Assembly (NCBI GenBank): GCA_963606965.1
Contig: CAVDAL010000051.1
Coordinates: 1-64,000, forward strand
DNA length: 64,000 nt
Direction of reading: 5' to 3'
Source: CAVDAL01 sp963606965
GTDB taxonomy: Bacteria; Actinomycetota; Coriobacteriia; Coriobacteriales; QAMH01
The position numbers and the translations under genes are program-made. The notes beneath the pieces were generated by a model. It made no database searches. It was not told the origin of the DNA and worked only from the letters and a program-made list of their open reading frames with translations. Below, one piece after another: positions 44,345-56,806 of the stretch. The stretch's first letter is position 1. Every line of letters begins with the position of its first letter.

Positions 44345-45205
44345 ATGGCTCTTGACAGCAAAGTCTTTTTAAAGCGTACGTGTGCTGGCGCTGTTTATAT
44401 TATTTTAACTGGCGGTTTGACACTGTTAAGTTATTACACATGCGTCCTTGTTATTGCTGCTACTTCAGTTATATGTTGCTATGAATTTTTAAAAATGAGC
44501 AAAGCAAAAGAACATAAGCCATATACAGTAATTTCTTGCATTTTTGCTTGTTTGATTCCGCTCAGTTTTCTTCTTAGCATGAGTGTTACAAGTCATATTT
44601 TGCTTGCATTCAGCATTGCTTTAATTGGTGGAATCGTTATAGCTTTAGCTTATTTTAAAAAAATTGAAGATACTATTGAAGACCTTTGCATTTCAATTTT
44701 TGCATTTCTATACACAGGCCTGATGCTATCATTTTTAATTTTATTGCGCGATACACTGCCAGGTTTTGAAGGCGGCTTAATAGTTGTCTTTTTCTTGTTA
44801 AGCATTTGGATGACAGATGCTTTTGCATATGTTGGGGGCAGCGCTTGGGGCAAGCATAAATTTTGTCCAAGCATTTCCCCTAAAAAATCATGGGAAGGCG
44901 TTTTATTCGGCTACATTGGCAGCATAATTTTTTGGTTATTGATTCCGCTTTTTATTCCAGAGTGTGGCTTTGGATATATTTGGGCGATAATTTGTGCAAT
45001 CATTTGTGCTACTGCAGGAATTATTGGCGACTTGTTTGAATCGCATATTAAGCGCGGTTTTGGTGTTAAAGATTCTGGGAATATTATGCCAGGACATGGC
45101 GGGCTACTGGATAGGAGTGACTCACTTTTGAGTTCTTCAATTTTTGCATATTTGCTTGTTTTAGCTGCGCCTTATGTAACAGCTTTTATTGGATTTGCAT
45201 TATGA
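44345..45205 (+). CDS. cdsA: Phosphatidate cytidylyltransferase
   Basis: A 286-residue integral membrane enzyme making CDP-diacylglycerol. About eight hydrophobic segments are seen. The signature KRGFGVKDSGNIMPGHGGLL, continued by DRSDSLL, lies near the C-terminus, and ISPKKSWEG is also typical. It starts three bases after uppS and overlaps dxr by four bases (ATGA). The call is sure. Confidence 0.94.
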   Translation: MALDSKVFLKRTCAGAVYIILTGGLTLLSYYTCVLVIAATSVICCYEFLKMSKAKEHKPYTVISCIFACLIPLSFLLSMSVTSHILLAFSIALIGGIVIALAYFKKIEDTIEDLCISIFAFLYTGLMLSFLILLRDTLPGFEGGLIVVFFLLSIWMTDAFAYVGGSAWGKHKFCPSISPKKSWEGVLFGYIGSIIFWLLIPLFIPECGFGYIWAIICAIICATAGIIGDLFESHIKRGFGVKDSGNIMPGHGGLLDRSDSLLSSSIFAYLLVLAAPYVTAFIGFAL

Positions 45206-46353
45206 AAAAATTAAATTTAGTTTTGCTTGGAGCAACAGGCTCTATTGGCACACAAACTTTAGATGTTGTGCGCATGCACAAAGATGTTATTCAAATTGTT
45301 GCTCTAGCTGCTGGTAGCCGCGTTGAAGAACTTGTATCTTATGCACAAGAATTTAATGTTAAACATATTGCATTAGGTAATGAAGATTGCAAAAATTCCA
45401 ATGCTTTAAATTCTTTGGATGAAAGTGTTGAATGTAGCTTTGGCTTAGATGCTGTTACAGATCTTGTTCATCTTGAAAATGCTGATATTGTCTTAAATGC
45501 TCTTTCAGGGGCGGCAGGCTTGCGAGCTAGTTATGAAACTCTAAAAAGCGGCAAAATTTTAGCGCTTGCAAATAAAGAATCTCTTGTTGTTGGCGGCGAC
45601 TTAATTATGCCTCTTGCAACTCATGAAACACTGCTCCCAGTAGACTCAGAACATTCAGCAATTTATCAATGTTATCTTGGCGAATATGCAAAAGAAGCAA
45701 GAAAGATTTGGCTTACAGCTTCTGGTGGTCCTTTCCGCGGGTTTAGTCGCACGCAGCTTTCTGAAGTTACATCAAAGCAGGCGCTTGCTCATCCAACATG
45801 GAATATGGGGCCAAAAATTACAATAGATTCTGCTAGCCTTATGAATAAAGGTCTTGAAGTTTTAGAGGCCCACCATTTATTCGATGTTGCAATAGATGAT
45901 ATTCGTGTTGTTGTTCATCCACAATCATGTGTTCATTCTATGGTCGAATATGTTGATGGATCTGTAAAAGCTCACCTTGGCGTTGCTGATATGCGGATTC
46001 CTATTCAATTTGCTTTAAGCTATCCACACAGGTGGGAAAGTCCAGCAGCAGAAATTGATTTCACAAAGCTTCATTCTTTAGAATTCTTTGATCCAGATTA
46101 TGAAACTTTTCGCTGCTTAAGCTTGGCACTAGATGCTGGCAGGGAAGGTGGTACTCTTCCATGTGTAATGAATGCTGCCAATGAAGTCGCAGTTGCGACA
46201 TTCTTGAAAGATGCTTGCAGCTTGACAGACATAGACATCTGTGTTGAAAAATGCATGAATCATTTTGGCTCACAAAAAGTAGAGAGCATTGATCAACTTG
46301 TTGAAGTTGATGCTCTTGCAAGATCTTATGCAAGGAACTGTTTAAACGCATGA
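45202..46353 (+). CDS. dxr: 1-deoxy-D-xylulose-5-phosphate reductoisomerase
   Basis: A 383-residue enzyme of the MEP isoprenoid pathway. The NADPH motif LLGATGSIGTQTLDVVR, the NKESLVVGG region, PVDSEHSAIYQC and LTASGGPFRGFSRT are all clear, and ligands for the divalent metal lie in DSEHSA and in the segment with NKGLEVLEAHHLF. It overlaps cdsA and rseP by four bases on either side. The call is sure. Confidence 0.97.
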   Translation: MKKLNLVLLGATGSIGTQTLDVVRMHKDVIQIVALAAGSRVEELVSYAQEFNVKHIALGNEDCKNSNALNSLDESVECSFGLDAVTDLVHLENADIVLNALSGAAGLRASYETLKSGKILALANKESLVVGGDLIMPLATHETLLPVDSEHSAIYQCYLGEYAKEARKIWLTASGGPFRGFSRTQLSEVTSKQALAHPTWNMGPKITIDSASLMNKGLEVLEAHHLFDVAIDDIRVVVHPQSCVHSMVEYVDGSVKAHLGVADMRIPIQFALSYPHRWESPAAEIDFTKLHSLEFFDPDYETFRCLSLALDAGREGGTLPCVMNAANEVAVATFLKDACSLTDIDICVEKCMNHFGSQKVESIDQLVEVDALARSYARNCLNA

Positions 46354-47627
46354 ATGCTCTTTTAACAATTTTTTGGGGAATAGTTGTTCTTTTAGTGCTC
46401 GTATTTATTCATGAGCTTGGACATTTTATTGCTGCAAGATGTTTTAAAGTCCGCGTTACAGAATTCATGATTGGAATGCCAGGGCCTAATATTAGTTTTG
46501 AGCATAATGGCTGCAGATATGGCATCACTTGCATTCCATTGGGTGGATATAATCGCATTACCGGTATGGAAGGCGGTATCGAAAACCCCAATTTAAGCAA
46601 AGTTTTGGAATATGTTTATAAACAAGGGAAGGTAGATACTGAACATACAGCTTTAGCCTGTGGCTTAAGTGAAGAAGATGCATTGGAAGCTTTAATCATT
46701 TTGGATGGTTGGGGCAGCATCAAAAAAGAAAAGCAAAAAAGCTCGCAAGACATTTATCTTGCTCCAAAAACACAAGAATTTGAACTGGGACAAGCTCGCA
46801 TTGTTGAAGATTCAAAAGCACTACTTGATTCTGAACGAAAACAAACTTATAGAGGTTTAAATTTTTGGCGCAGGCTTGTTGTTCTTTTTGCTGGACCGCT
46901 AACTAATATCATTGCTGCTCTTTTAATTTTTGTGATTTTATTTTCTTGTATCGGCATTACATATGCAACAAATACAGTTGATTATGTTACAGATGGAAGC
47001 CCAGCTGCTCAATATTTGCAACACGGCGATGTAATCACAAAAGCAAACGGGCAAGAAATTTCTTCTTCACAAGATTTAGCAACTGTTCTTTCTTCATTAA
47101 AAGAAGACGAAGATGTCACTTTGACTGTGCAGCGCAATGGTGAAGAAAAACAATTCACAATGACTCCAAAAAAGGATGAAAATGGCTCGTACAAGCTTGG
47201 CTTTTATGCAATGGCTGATAAATATAAATTAAGTGTTGGGCAGTCTATTAAAGTTTCTTGGACGCTAACAGTTGAAACTGTAAAATCATATGCTCAGCTT
47301 TTCAATCCTTTAACAATGGCTGATACAGTATCTGAATCAAGTTCTGTAGTTGGCATATCTGTCATGGCAAAACAAGCAGCAGACGCTGGCGCATTTAATC
47401 TCTTTTACTTACTTGCTGTTATTTCGCTTTCATTAGGAGTTGTAAATTTAGTTCCTGTTCCGCCTTTGGATGGTGGAAGAATTCTTATTGAAGTTATTCA
47501 AGTCATAGCAAGACGTGAAATTTCCGCAAAAGTTGTTAATGCAATTTCATATATCGTCATAATTTTACTTTTGCTTTTATTTGTTGTTTTATTGCGGCAA
47601 GATATTATTAATTTCATTTTAAAATAA
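46350..47627 (+). CDS. rseP: Site-2 protease RseP with inserted domain
   Basis: A 425-residue intramembrane zinc metalloprotease. The zinc motif HELGH is at residues 21-25, a PDZ domain covers about 205-280 and the third ligand lies in VPVPPLDGGRI. An extra segment of about 90 residues (75-165: NLSKVLEYVYKQGK, LSEEDALEALIILDGWGSI, IYLAPKTQEFELGQ) separates the first TM motif from the following membrane block FAGPLTNIIAALLIF. The insert looks like a small winged-helix domain. The family cuts anti-sigma factors and signal-peptide remnants. It is the last gene of the block before the pyrimidine leader. Confidence 0.92.
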   Translation: MNALLTIFWGIVVLLVLVFIHELGHFIAARCFKVRVTEFMIGMPGPNISFEHNGCRYGITCIPLGGYNRITGMEGGIENPNLSKVLEYVYKQGKVDTEHTALACGLSEEDALEALIILDGWGSIKKEKQKSSQDIYLAPKTQEFELGQARIVEDSKALLDSERKQTYRGLNFWRRLVVLFAGPLTNIIAALLIFVILFSCIGITYATNTVDYVTDGSPAAQYLQHGDVITKANGQEISSSQDLATVLSSLKEDEDVTLTVQRNGEEKQFTMTPKKDENGSYKLGFYAMADKYKLSVGQSIKVSWTLTVETVKSYAQLFNPLTMADTVSESSSVVGISVMAKQAADAGAFNLFYLLAVISLSLGVVNLVPVPPLDGGRILIEVIQVIARREISAKVVNAISYIVIILLLLLFVVLLRQDIINFILK

Positions 47628-47663
47628 ATGCATAATTGTTAAAGGCGAAATAAATACACCGCA

Positions 47664-47680
47664 TGCACAAAGTTTGTGCA
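47664..47680. promoter_or_regulatory. 17-bp palindrome upstream of the pyr operon
   Basis: TGCACAAAGTTTGTGCA is a perfect inverted repeat with 8-base arms around a single G, about 85 bases before the pyrR start and upstream of a possible extended -10 (TGGTAACAT at 47707-47715). It may be an operator for a dimeric repressor or activator. No known pyrimidine regulator with such a site is recognised. Confidence 0.45.
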
Positions 47681-47723
47681 GTAAAGCGTATATGCAGACT
47701 TTATCGTGGTAACATATTCAAAA

Positions 47724-47758
47724 CCTTTAAGTAAGGTCCAGAGAGGCCAACAAGGGAG
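47724..47758 (+). promoter_or_regulatory. PyrR-binding RNA element overlapping the pyrR ribosome site
   Basis: GGTCCAGAGAGGCC (47735-47748) matches the PyrR-binding loop consensus ARUCCNGNGAGGYU, with the outer A-U replaced by G-C: a short stem G35-C48 to C38-G45 around the hexaloop CAGAGA. CCTT at 47724-47727 can pair with AAGG of the Shine-Dalgarno AAGGGAG (47752-47758), or instead with AAGG at 47733-47736. PyrR with UMP would stabilise the form that hides the ribosome site. No terminator follows, so control should be translational, as described in mycobacteria. Confidence 0.75.
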
Positions 47759-47762
47759 ATGA

Positions 47763-49307
<1,545 letters not shown>

Positions 49308-49324
<17 letters not shown>

Positions 49325-50609
49325 AAATGTTCATGCAATTGACCCACAGGTAAATCTTGATAGTGAAATTGATATCTTGATTGAAGATGGGCTAATCAAA
49401 AACATTGCAAAATCAATAGAAGAAAATAATATTGATGAAGTATGTGACATGCAAAACAAAATTGCAATTCCTGGCATGATTGATATGCATGTTCACTTCC
49501 GTGACCCTGGCTTTGAATATAAAGAAACAATTGAATCTGGGATGCGCGCTGCTGCACATGGTGGTTTTGTTGGCGTTGTTCCAATGGCTAATACAAAGCC
49601 TGTTTGCGATGATGGCTCAAAGGTTAGATATATCATCGAAAAAAATGCTTATAAGCCTGGCCGCACTCGAATTTATCCACTTGGTGCATGTACAAAAGAG
49701 CTAAAAGGTAAAGAGCTTGCCGAAATTGGAGATATGTATTCATGCGGAATAAAGGCCTTAAGCGATGATGGCAAAGGAATTCAAGATAGCGGCGTTGCGC
49801 GCCGTGTGATGGATTATGCAAAAGCATTTGATTTGCCAGTTTTAAGTCATTGCCAAATGGAAGACTTGGCAGGACAGGGTGTTGTTAATGAAGGCGTAGC
49901 TTCAACGCGCTTAGGTATGGCAGGATGGCCTGGTGCTGCTGAAGAAATTCAAATTTCGCGCGACATTCAATTAGCAAAGCTTACTGGTTGCCACATTCAT
50001 ATTCAGCATGTTACAACAGCAGCTGGCATTGAAATTATTAAAGCTGCAAAAAATGAAGGCATCCCTGTTAGTTGCGAAGTCACTCCACATCATTTGTTCT
50101 TGTGTGAAGATGACATATCCGACTTGGAATATAACACAAACTTAAAAATGAACCCGCCGCTGCGAACGCGCGAAGACTGTGCAGCGCTGCAAGAAGCATT
50201 AGCTCAAGGAATTATTGATGTAATTGCAACAGATCATGCTCCACATGCAAAACATGAAAAAGCTTTGGAATTTGAAATTGCTCCATTTGGCACAACAGGT
50301 TTAGAAACAGCATTTGCTCTTGTTTATACAAACTTAATAAGCAAAGGCAAACTGTCTTGGAATCGTTTTATTGATGCAAGCTCTGTTCAAGCAAGAAAGA
50401 TTTTGCATCTTCAGCCTGTGTCAATCAAAGAAGGTTCAGTTGCAGATTTAACATTTATTGATACAGAGCAAAAATGGACTGTAGAAGAAGACTTTTTTGA
50501 ATCAAAGTCTGTAAATAGCGCATTTTTAGGAATGAATTTGCAAGGAATACCAAGCGATGTTTATGTTGAAGGCATTCCTTCTTTGAAAAATGGAAAGGTG
50601 ATGTTTTAG
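49308..50609 (+). CDS. pyrC: Dihydroorotase
   Basis: A 433-residue class I dihydroorotase closing the pyrimidine ring. Metal ligands are seen in GMIDMHVHFRDPGFEYKE, in LSHCQMEDLAGQG, in HIHIQHVTTAAG and in VIATDHAPHAKHEK. GTTGLETAFALVYTNL is also typical. It overlaps pyrB by 17 bases, with TTAGGAGG just before the ATG inside pyrB. Its stop overlaps the GTG of carA by one base. The call is sure. Confidence 0.97.
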
Positions 50610-51871
50610 TGGGATTACAAAAGGGTAAAGCTGCAATTTTATTGCTTGAAGATGGAACTAGCTTTATGGGTTATTCTTGCGGTGCAGAAAAGGAAGTCTT
50701 TGGTGAAATCTGCTTCAATACATCGCTAACAGGTTATCAAGAAGTGGCAAGTGACCCGTCATATGCTGGTCAGATTATCACAATGACATATCCGCAAATT
50801 GGCAATTATGGTGTAAATGCTGAAGATATGCAATCTCGCAATCTATTCTGTAAAGGCTTTGTTGTGCGTGATATGTGTAATAAACCAAGCAATTTCAGAA
50901 GTACGACATCACTTCCAGAATTTTTCAAGAAGAGTGGTCTTGTGGCAATTGAAGGCGTAGACACTCGCAAGCTTGTTCGCCATGTTCGCGACAACGGTGC
51001 AATGAAGGCTGTGATTTCTACAGACTTTGAAGATATGGAGGCCTTGAAGCAACGCCTGAAAGATTCTCCATCCCTTGTTGGGCAAAATCTTGTAAAGACT
51101 GTTTCTATCGACAAAGCATATACGCTTCCTGCTATAGGAGAAAAAAAGCATCTTGTCATAGCTTATGACTGCGGAATTAAAACCGGAATTTTATCCGGCT
51201 TGTGCAGCAATGGATGTGAAGTTATTGTTGTTCCTTGGGATACTCCAGCAAAAGATGTTTTGGCATATGACCCAGATGGTATATTTTTGTCAAATGGCCC
51301 AGGCGACCCTGAACCTATCGAGCTTTTATATAAGGAAGTTCGCAAATTGATTGGCAAAAAACCTATTTTTGGAATTTGCCTTGGCCACCAAATGCTATCT
51401 TTGGCTATTGGTGCAGAAATTGAAAAATTGAAATATGGACACCGCGGTGGCAACCAGCCTGTTATGAACCTGCGCACAGGAGCTGTTGAAATTTCAGCGC
51501 AAAATCATGGCTTTGGTCAAGTTTTCCAAAGCATTGGTGAACTTATTCCAGAACTTTCAGGCGGAGAGTCTGAACATAAAAATGACTTGCGCTATTGGGC
51601 AGAGAAAAGAATTGCCCCTGTCGTTCAATCTAAAGAATTTGGCAGAGTGCAGCTTACGCACGTTAACTTGAATGATGGCACACCAGAAGGAATGGCTCTT
51701 TTGGATTATCCAGTCTTTTCTGTTCAATATCATCCAGAAGCTTCTCCTGGTCCTCATGATTCGTCTTATCTATTCAAGGCATTTTCACGCTTGATGGATG
51801 GCGATGAAAATTATTTAGATATCGAAGTTCGCGAGATGCGCAACTTCATTAAAGAAGGGGGAGCTGAATAA
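50609..51871 (+). CDS. carA: Carbamoyl phosphate synthase small subunit
   Basis: The 420-residue glutaminase subunit supplies ammonia to CarB. The N-terminal CPSase domain has FNTSLTGYQEVASDPSYAGQ, and the class I amidotransferase triad lies in FGICLGHQMLSLA (Cys) and VQYHPEASPGPHDS (His, Glu). The length is above the usual 380 because of a segment around SGGESEHKNDLRYWAEKR before the final motif. The start is GTG. carB begins directly after the stop. The call is sure. Confidence 0.96.
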   Translation: MGLQKGKAAILLLEDGTSFMGYSCGAEKEVFGEICFNTSLTGYQEVASDPSYAGQIITMTYPQIGNYGVNAEDMQSRNLFCKGFVVRDMCNKPSNFRSTTSLPEFFKKSGLVAIEGVDTRKLVRHVRDNGAMKAVISTDFEDMEALKQRLKDSPSLVGQNLVKTVSIDKAYTLPAIGEKKHLVIAYDCGIKTGILSGLCSNGCEVIVVPWDTPAKDVLAYDPDGIFLSNGPGDPEPIELLYKEVRKLIGKKPIFGICLGHQMLSLAIGAEIEKLKYGHRGGNQPVMNLRTGAVEISAQNHGFGQVFQSIGELIPELSGGESEHKNDLRYWAEKRIAPVVQSKEFGRVQLTHVNLNDGTPEGMALLDYPVFSVQYHPEASPGPHDSSYLFKAFSRLMDGDENYLDIEVREMRNFIKEGGAE

Positions 51872-54800
51872 ATGCCACGCAGAAATGATATACATAAAAT
51901 TTTGCTTATAGGTTCCGGTCCAATTGTCATTGGTCAAGCTTGCGAATTTGATTATTCAGGCACACAGGCTTGCAAAGTTTTGATGGAAGATGGCTATGAA
52001 GTAATCCTAGTCAATTCAAATCCAGCAACAATTATGACTGATCCAAAGACAGCTACCCGTACATATGTTGAACCAATAACAGCAGAAGTTGTTGCTCAAA
52101 TTATTGAAAAAGAAAAGCCGGATGCATTGCTTCCAAATATGGGTGGGCAAACAGGCTTGAATTGTGCTGTTGAACTTGCAGAAAATGGCACGCTTGAAAA
52201 GTTTGGCGTTGAAATGATCGGCTGCAATTTAGAAGCCATTCAAAAAGGCGAAGACAGAAAGCTCTTTGCTGAAGCTATGAAGCGCATTGGTTTGGAATGC
52301 GCAAGAAGCGGCTATGCATATAGCGTTGCAGATGCTGAAAATCTAGCTTCTGAATTAGGCTTTCCACTAGTCTTGCGTCCAAGCTTTACATTGGGCGGAT
52401 CTGGCGGCGGTATTGCTTATAACATGAATGAGCTGCGTGATATTGTTGCTCAAGGCCTTGACCTTTCTCCAGCTGGTGAAGTTTTGGTTGAAGAATCAAT
52501 CATTGGTTGGAAAGAATATGAAATGGAAGTAATGCGTGACAAAGCTGGCAATGGAATTATCATTTGTTCCATTGAAAACTTTGACGCGATGGGTGTTCAT
52601 ACGGGCGACTCAATTACAGTAGCTCCAGCACAGACTCTTACAGATGTTGAATATCAAATTATGCGCGACGCTTCATTAGCAATTTTGGAAGAAATTGGTG
52701 TTGAAACTGGCGGCTCTAATGTTCAATTTGCTGTAAACCCTGACGACGGGCGCTTGATTGTAATTGAAATGAATCCGCGTGTTAGCCGCTCTTCTGCTCT
52801 TGCTTCAAAAGCTACTGGTTTCCCAATTGCAAAAGCTGCTGCAAAGTTGGCTGTTGGGTACACATTGGATGAAATTTTAAATGACATCACAAAAGCAACA
52901 CCTGCTTGTTTTGAACCAAGCATAGACTATGTTGTAACAAAAGTCCCGCGCTTTGCATTTGAAAAATTCAAAGGAACAGATCCAACACTTTCAACTCGCA
53001 TGAAAGCAGTTGGCGAAGTCATGGCAATCGGCCGCACTTTTGAAGAATCTTTAGGCAAAGCTATGCGTTCTTTGGAAAATGGACGTTTTGGTCTTGGCAG
53101 AGATGGCAAAGATAATTTCAATGAAAATAAATTTGAAAGCTTGCTTTCAACTCCAACGCAAGACAGGATTTATTATATGGCAGAAGCTTTGCGCCGCGGC
53201 TATTCTAGCGAAGATGTTGCAGAGCGCACAGGCATTGACATCTGGTTTGTTGATCGCATGTTCGACATGATTACTGTCGAAAAGATGATTGAAGAAAAGC
53301 AACTTGATGAAATTGATGCTGACTTAATGCGCACTGCAAAGCGTTATGGTTTGTCTGATGTTCAAATTGCATTTTTAACTGGCGCTGATGAAAAACAAGT
53401 TCGCGCTCGCAGAAAAGAACTTGGTGTGATTGGCGTCTTTAAAACAGTTGATACTTGCGCTGCAGAATTTGAAAGTCAAACAAGTTATCATTACAAGACA
53501 TATGATGAAGAAGATGAAATTCGTCCATGTAACAAAAAGAAAGCAATGATTATTGGAGCAGGTCCAAACAGAATTGGACAGGGCATCGAGTTTGATTATT
53601 GTTGTGTTCATGCATCTTATGCTCTTGCAGACATGGGCTATGAGACAATCATGGTTAATTGCAACCCTGAAACAGTTTCAACAGACTATGACACATCTGA
53701 CAGGCTTTATTTTGAGCCAATTACATATGAAGATGTAATGGATATTATTGATGTTGAAAAACCAGATGGTGTTGTTGTTACACTTGGTGGACAAACTCCT
53801 TTGAAGCTTGCGCAAGCTTTGCAAGATGAAGGCGTTCATATTATGGGAACAAAACCGCAAGCAATTGATCTTGCAGAAGACAGGGAACGCTTTAGCGCAT
53901 TGCTCGATGAAATGCAGATTGATTATCCTTCTGCAGGCACTGCTAATTCATATGAAGAAGCTGTTGAAGTTGCACAGAGTGTTGGTTATCCACTGCTTGT
54001 TCGTCCAAGCTATGTTTTGGGTGGGCGCGGCATGGTTATTGCTTATGATTCTCATTATTTACAAAAATATATGGGCGAAGCTGCACGCGTTAGCCCTGAC
54101 CATCCTGTTTATTTGGATGCATTTTTGGAATCTGCAACAGAATGTGACGTCGATGCTTTATGCGATGGGGAAGATGTATATATTGGCGCAATCCTTGAGC
54201 ATATTGAAGAGGCAGGTATCCATTCAGGGGATTCTGCTTGTTGCACACCGCCATTTAGCTTGAGTGAAAATATTTTGAAAACTTTGCGTGACTACACTCG
54301 TCGCCTTGCTTTGGCTGTTCAAACAAGAGGCCTTGTCAATATTCAATATGCTGTTAAAGATGGCAAAGTTTATGTTATTGAAGTTAATCCCCGCGCAAGT
54401 CGTACTGTTCCATTTGTTTCAAAAGCGACTGGTGTTCCTTTAGCAAAGTGCGCAGCACGAATTATGGCAGGGGATACAATTAAAAATTTGCAGCTTGAAG
54501 AACATTTAGATTCTATGGATCATTTTGCTGTAAAAGAAGCTGTCATGCCATTTGGAAGATTCCCTGGCGCAGATGTTGTCTTAGGCCCTGAAATGAAATC
54601 AACAGGTGAAGTCATGGGTATTGCTCAAGATTTCCCTGCAGCATTTGCAAAAACTCAACTTGCAATTGATTATTCAATGCCAGATGGTGGCAAAGCTTTT
54701 GTTTCAATTTGCGACAAAGAAAAGCGCAATATGCTGCCTATTGTTAAAGCACTTTCAGAACTCGGATTTGAAATTGTAAGCACAGGCGGCACAGCAAGAA

Positions 54801-55090
54801 TGCTTCAAGCAAATGGTTTTGATGTTCAAAAAGTTCGCAAGATGAAAGAACAACGTCCGAACATTGGCGACATGATGGCAGATGGTGAAATTAAATTAGT
54901 CATCAATATTCCATTTGGGCAAGGTTCTCGCGGGGATGCATTTTTGCTCCGCAGTGCTGCTGTTAGATATGGAATCTGTTATGTAACAACAACAGCTGCA
55001 GCAAGCGCTCTAGCTCAAGCAATTGATGCAAAGCGTCAAGGCAGATTGCAGCCTGTTGCATTGCAAGACTTGCCACAGAAAGAAGTTTAA
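51872..55090 (+). CDS. carB: Carbamoyl phosphate synthase large subunit
   Basis: A 1072-residue synthase making carbamoyl phosphate from bicarbonate, ammonia and two ATP. Two homologous ATP-grasp halves are clear: [20 protein letters not shown] and [19 protein letters not shown] start them, with [12 protein letters not shown] and [11 protein letters not shown] as glycine loops. The C-terminal MGS-like allosteric domain ([17 protein letters not shown]) probably binds UMP or other effectors. The length is normal. It is directly adjacent to carA and pyrK. The call is sure. Confidence 0.98.
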   Translation: MPRRNDIHKILLIGSGPIVIGQACEFDYSGTQACKVLMEDGYEVILVNSNPATIMTDPKTATRTYVEPITAEVVAQIIEKEKPDALLPNMGGQTGLNCAVELAENGTLEKFGVEMIGCNLEAIQKGEDRKLFAEAMKRIGLECARSGYAYSVADAENLASELGFPLVLRPSFTLGGSGGGIAYNMNELRDIVAQGLDLSPAGEVLVEESIIGWKEYEMEVMRDKAGNGIIICSIENFDAMGVHTGDSITVAPAQTLTDVEYQIMRDASLAILEEIGVETGGSNVQFAVNPDDGRLIVIEMNPRVSRSSALASKATGFPIAKAAAKLAVGYTLDEILNDITKATPACFEPSIDYVVTKVPRFAFEKFKGTDPTLSTRMKAVGEVMAIGRTFEESLGKAMRSLENGRFGLGRDGKDNFNENKFESLLSTPTQDRIYYMAEALRRGYSSEDVAERTGIDIWFVDRMFDMITVEKMIEEKQLDEIDADLMRTAKRYGLSDVQIAFLTGADEKQVRARRKELGVIGVFKTVDTCAAEFESQTSYHYKTYDEEDEIRPCNKKKAMIIGAGPNRIGQGIEFDYCCVHASYALADMGYETIMVNCNPETVSTDYDTSDRLYFEPITYEDVMDIIDVEKPDGVVVTLGGQTPLKLAQALQDEGVHIMGTKPQAIDLAEDRERFSALLDEMQIDYPSAGTANSYEEAVEVAQSVGYPLLVRPSYVLGGRGMVIAYDSHYLQKYMGEAARVSPDHPVYLDAFLESATECDVDALCDGEDVYIGAILEHIEEAGIHSGDSACCTPPFSLSENILKTLRDYTRRLALAVQTRGLVNIQYAVKDGKVYVIEVNPRASRTVPFVSKATGVPLAKCAARIMAGDTIKNLQLEEHLDSMDHFAVKEAVMPFGRFPGADVVLGPEMKSTGEVMGIAQDFPAAFAKTQLAIDYSMPDGGKAFVSICDKEKRNMLPIVKALSELGFEIVSTGGTARMLQANGFDVQKVRKMKEQRPNIGDMMADGEIKLVINIPFGQGSRGDAFLLRSAAVRYGICYVTTTAAASALAQAIDAKRQGRLQPVALQDLPQKEV

Positions 55091-55879
55091 ATGCAAAAGC
55101 ATCAAATTAAAGCTTCAATTCTTTCAAATGAAGAAGTTGCAAAAGGCACATTTTGCGCAACAATTACAGCACCATTAATTGCAGATGTTGCAAAAGCTGG
55201 TCAATTTGTAAATGTTCGAGTTGAACAAAATTCATGTCAGCTTTTGCGAATGCCATTTTGCATTTATGATTTGGATAAAGAATTTCAAACAATATCAATT
55301 TGTTATCAAGTTGTAGGCGAAGGCACTTCACAATTAAGTAAGCTTTCAATAGGTGATGTTTTGGATGTGATAGGCCCGCTTGGAAATGGCTGGGAAGTTC
55401 CTGAAAATACAAAACGTGCATTGCTCATTTGTGGTGGCTTAGGTGCTGCTCCAATGAATTTGTTAGCCAAGAATCTTGTGGAACGCGGAATCTGCTTTGA
55501 TATATGCATTGGTGCAGCAAATATTGAACGCATGATTTGCAAAGATGAATTTGAATCAATGACTCAAAGTGTTGGTGGCATTTTGCAAATTTGCACAGAC
55601 GATGGAAGCTTTGGATTTCATGGATTTTGCACGCAGCCAGCTGCAGAACTTTTAGATGAAAATAAATATGATTATTGTGCAATTTGTGGCCCATATATGA
55701 TGGAAAAGGTTGCTGTTCAATCGCCTTTGAAGCATCTTGTCCATACACAAGTTTCACTTGAAAAATTAATGGCTTGCGGCATCGGCGCTTGTCTTTCTTG
55801 TGTCGTTGAAACTAAGAATGGCAAAAGACGCTGCTGTGCAGACGGCCCAGTTTTTAATGCAGGTGATTTAATATGGTAA
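55091..55879 (+). CDS. pyrK: Dihydroorotate dehydrogenase electron-transfer subunit
   Basis: A 262-residue flavin/iron-sulfur subunit passing electrons from dihydroorotate via PyrD to NAD. A ferredoxin-reductase-like FAD domain ([11 protein letters not shown]) and NAD domain ([16 protein letters not shown]) are followed by a 2Fe-2S motif [14 protein letters not shown] with later CCADGP. Its presence marks the PyrD partner as class 1B. It overlaps pyrD by seven bases. The call is sure. Confidence 0.94.
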   Translation: MQKHQIKASILSNEEVAKGTFCATITAPLIADVAKAGQFVNVRVEQNSCQLLRMPFCIYDLDKEFQTISICYQVVGEGTSQLSKLSIGDVLDVIGPLGNGWEVPENTKRALLICGGLGAAPMNLLAKNLVERGICFDICIGAANIERMICKDEFESMTQSVGGILQICTDDGSFGFHGFCTQPAAELLDENKYDYCAICGPYMMEKVAVQSPLKHLVHTQVSLEKLMACGIGACLSCVVETKNGKRRCCADGPVFNAGDLIW

Positions 55880-56790
55880 ATCTCAATATAAACTTGGGTG
55901 GTTTGCAAATGAAGAACCCTGTTACAACTTGTTCAGGGACATTTGCTGCTGGCAAAGAATTTTCTGATTTTTATGATTTATCTTCTTTGGGCGCTGTGAC
56001 TACTAAGGGTGTTTCACTGCAAGCTTGGATGGGCAATGGCACTCCAAGAATTGCAGAATGTGCAAGTGGAATGCTAAATTCAATTGGACTTCAAAACCCT
56101 GGTGTCGAAGCTTTTCGTGCAGATACTTTGCCATGGCTTTCAAAACAAAATGTTCCTGTAATTGTTAATGTTTCAGGGCATAGCGTCGATGAATATAAAA
56201 AGGTTATTGAACGCTTAGAAGATGAACCATCTGTAAATGCATATGAAATTAATATTTCTTGCCCAAATGTCAAACAAGGCGGAATGGCATTTGGCACAGA
56301 CCCACAAAAAGCTGCAGAAGTTACATCTGCATGCAGAGAAGCTACAAAAAAGCCTTTAATTGTTAAGCTTTCGCCAAATGTTACAGACATAGCTTGCATA
56401 GCTAAATCTGTTGAAGATGCTGGCGCAGATGCAGTTAGCCTTATCAATACTGTTCTTGGAATGGCAATAGATGCAAAGAGTCAAAAGCCTAAGCTTGCTA
56501 ATATTTTTGGCGGCTTATCAGGACCTGCTATTAAGCCAATTGCTCTTAGGATGGTTTGGCAAGTTTATGAAGCTATCAAAATTCCAATTCTTGGAATGGG
56601 TGGCATTATGAACGCTCAAGATGCTATTGAATTTATATTGGCTGGTGCGCAAGCTGTTGCAATAGGGACAGCAAATTTTGTTAATCCAAATGTTTGCATA
56701 GATGTAATCAGCGGAATTAATAAATATTGTGAAGAACATGAAATATTAGATATCAACACTCTTGTTGGTCTTGCGCACAAAAATGACTAA
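55873..56790 (+). CDS. pyrD: Dihydroorotate dehydrogenase, class 1B catalytic subunit
   Basis: A 305-residue FMN barrel oxidising dihydroorotate to orotate in the cytoplasm. Motifs: [28 protein letters not shown], the catalytic cysteine in [24 protein letters not shown] and [19 protein letters not shown]. With PyrK it should use NAD as acceptor, suiting anaerobic growth. The start lies inside pyrK, and AGGTG stands seven bases before the ATG. The call is sure. Confidence 0.96.
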   Translation: MVNLNINLGGLQMKNPVTTCSGTFAAGKEFSDFYDLSSLGAVTTKGVSLQAWMGNGTPRIAECASGMLNSIGLQNPGVEAFRADTLPWLSKQNVPVIVNVSGHSVDEYKKVIERLEDEPSVNAYEINISCPNVKQGGMAFGTDPQKAAEVTSACREATKKPLIVKLSPNVTDIACIAKSVEDAGADAVSLINTVLGMAIDAKSQKPKLANIFGGLSGPAIKPIALRMVWQVYEAIKIPILGMGGIMNAQDAIEFILAGAQAVAIGTANFVNPNVCIDVISGINKYCEEHEILDINTLVGLAHKND

Positions 56791-56806
56791 TAGGAGGGTG
56801 TAAGAC

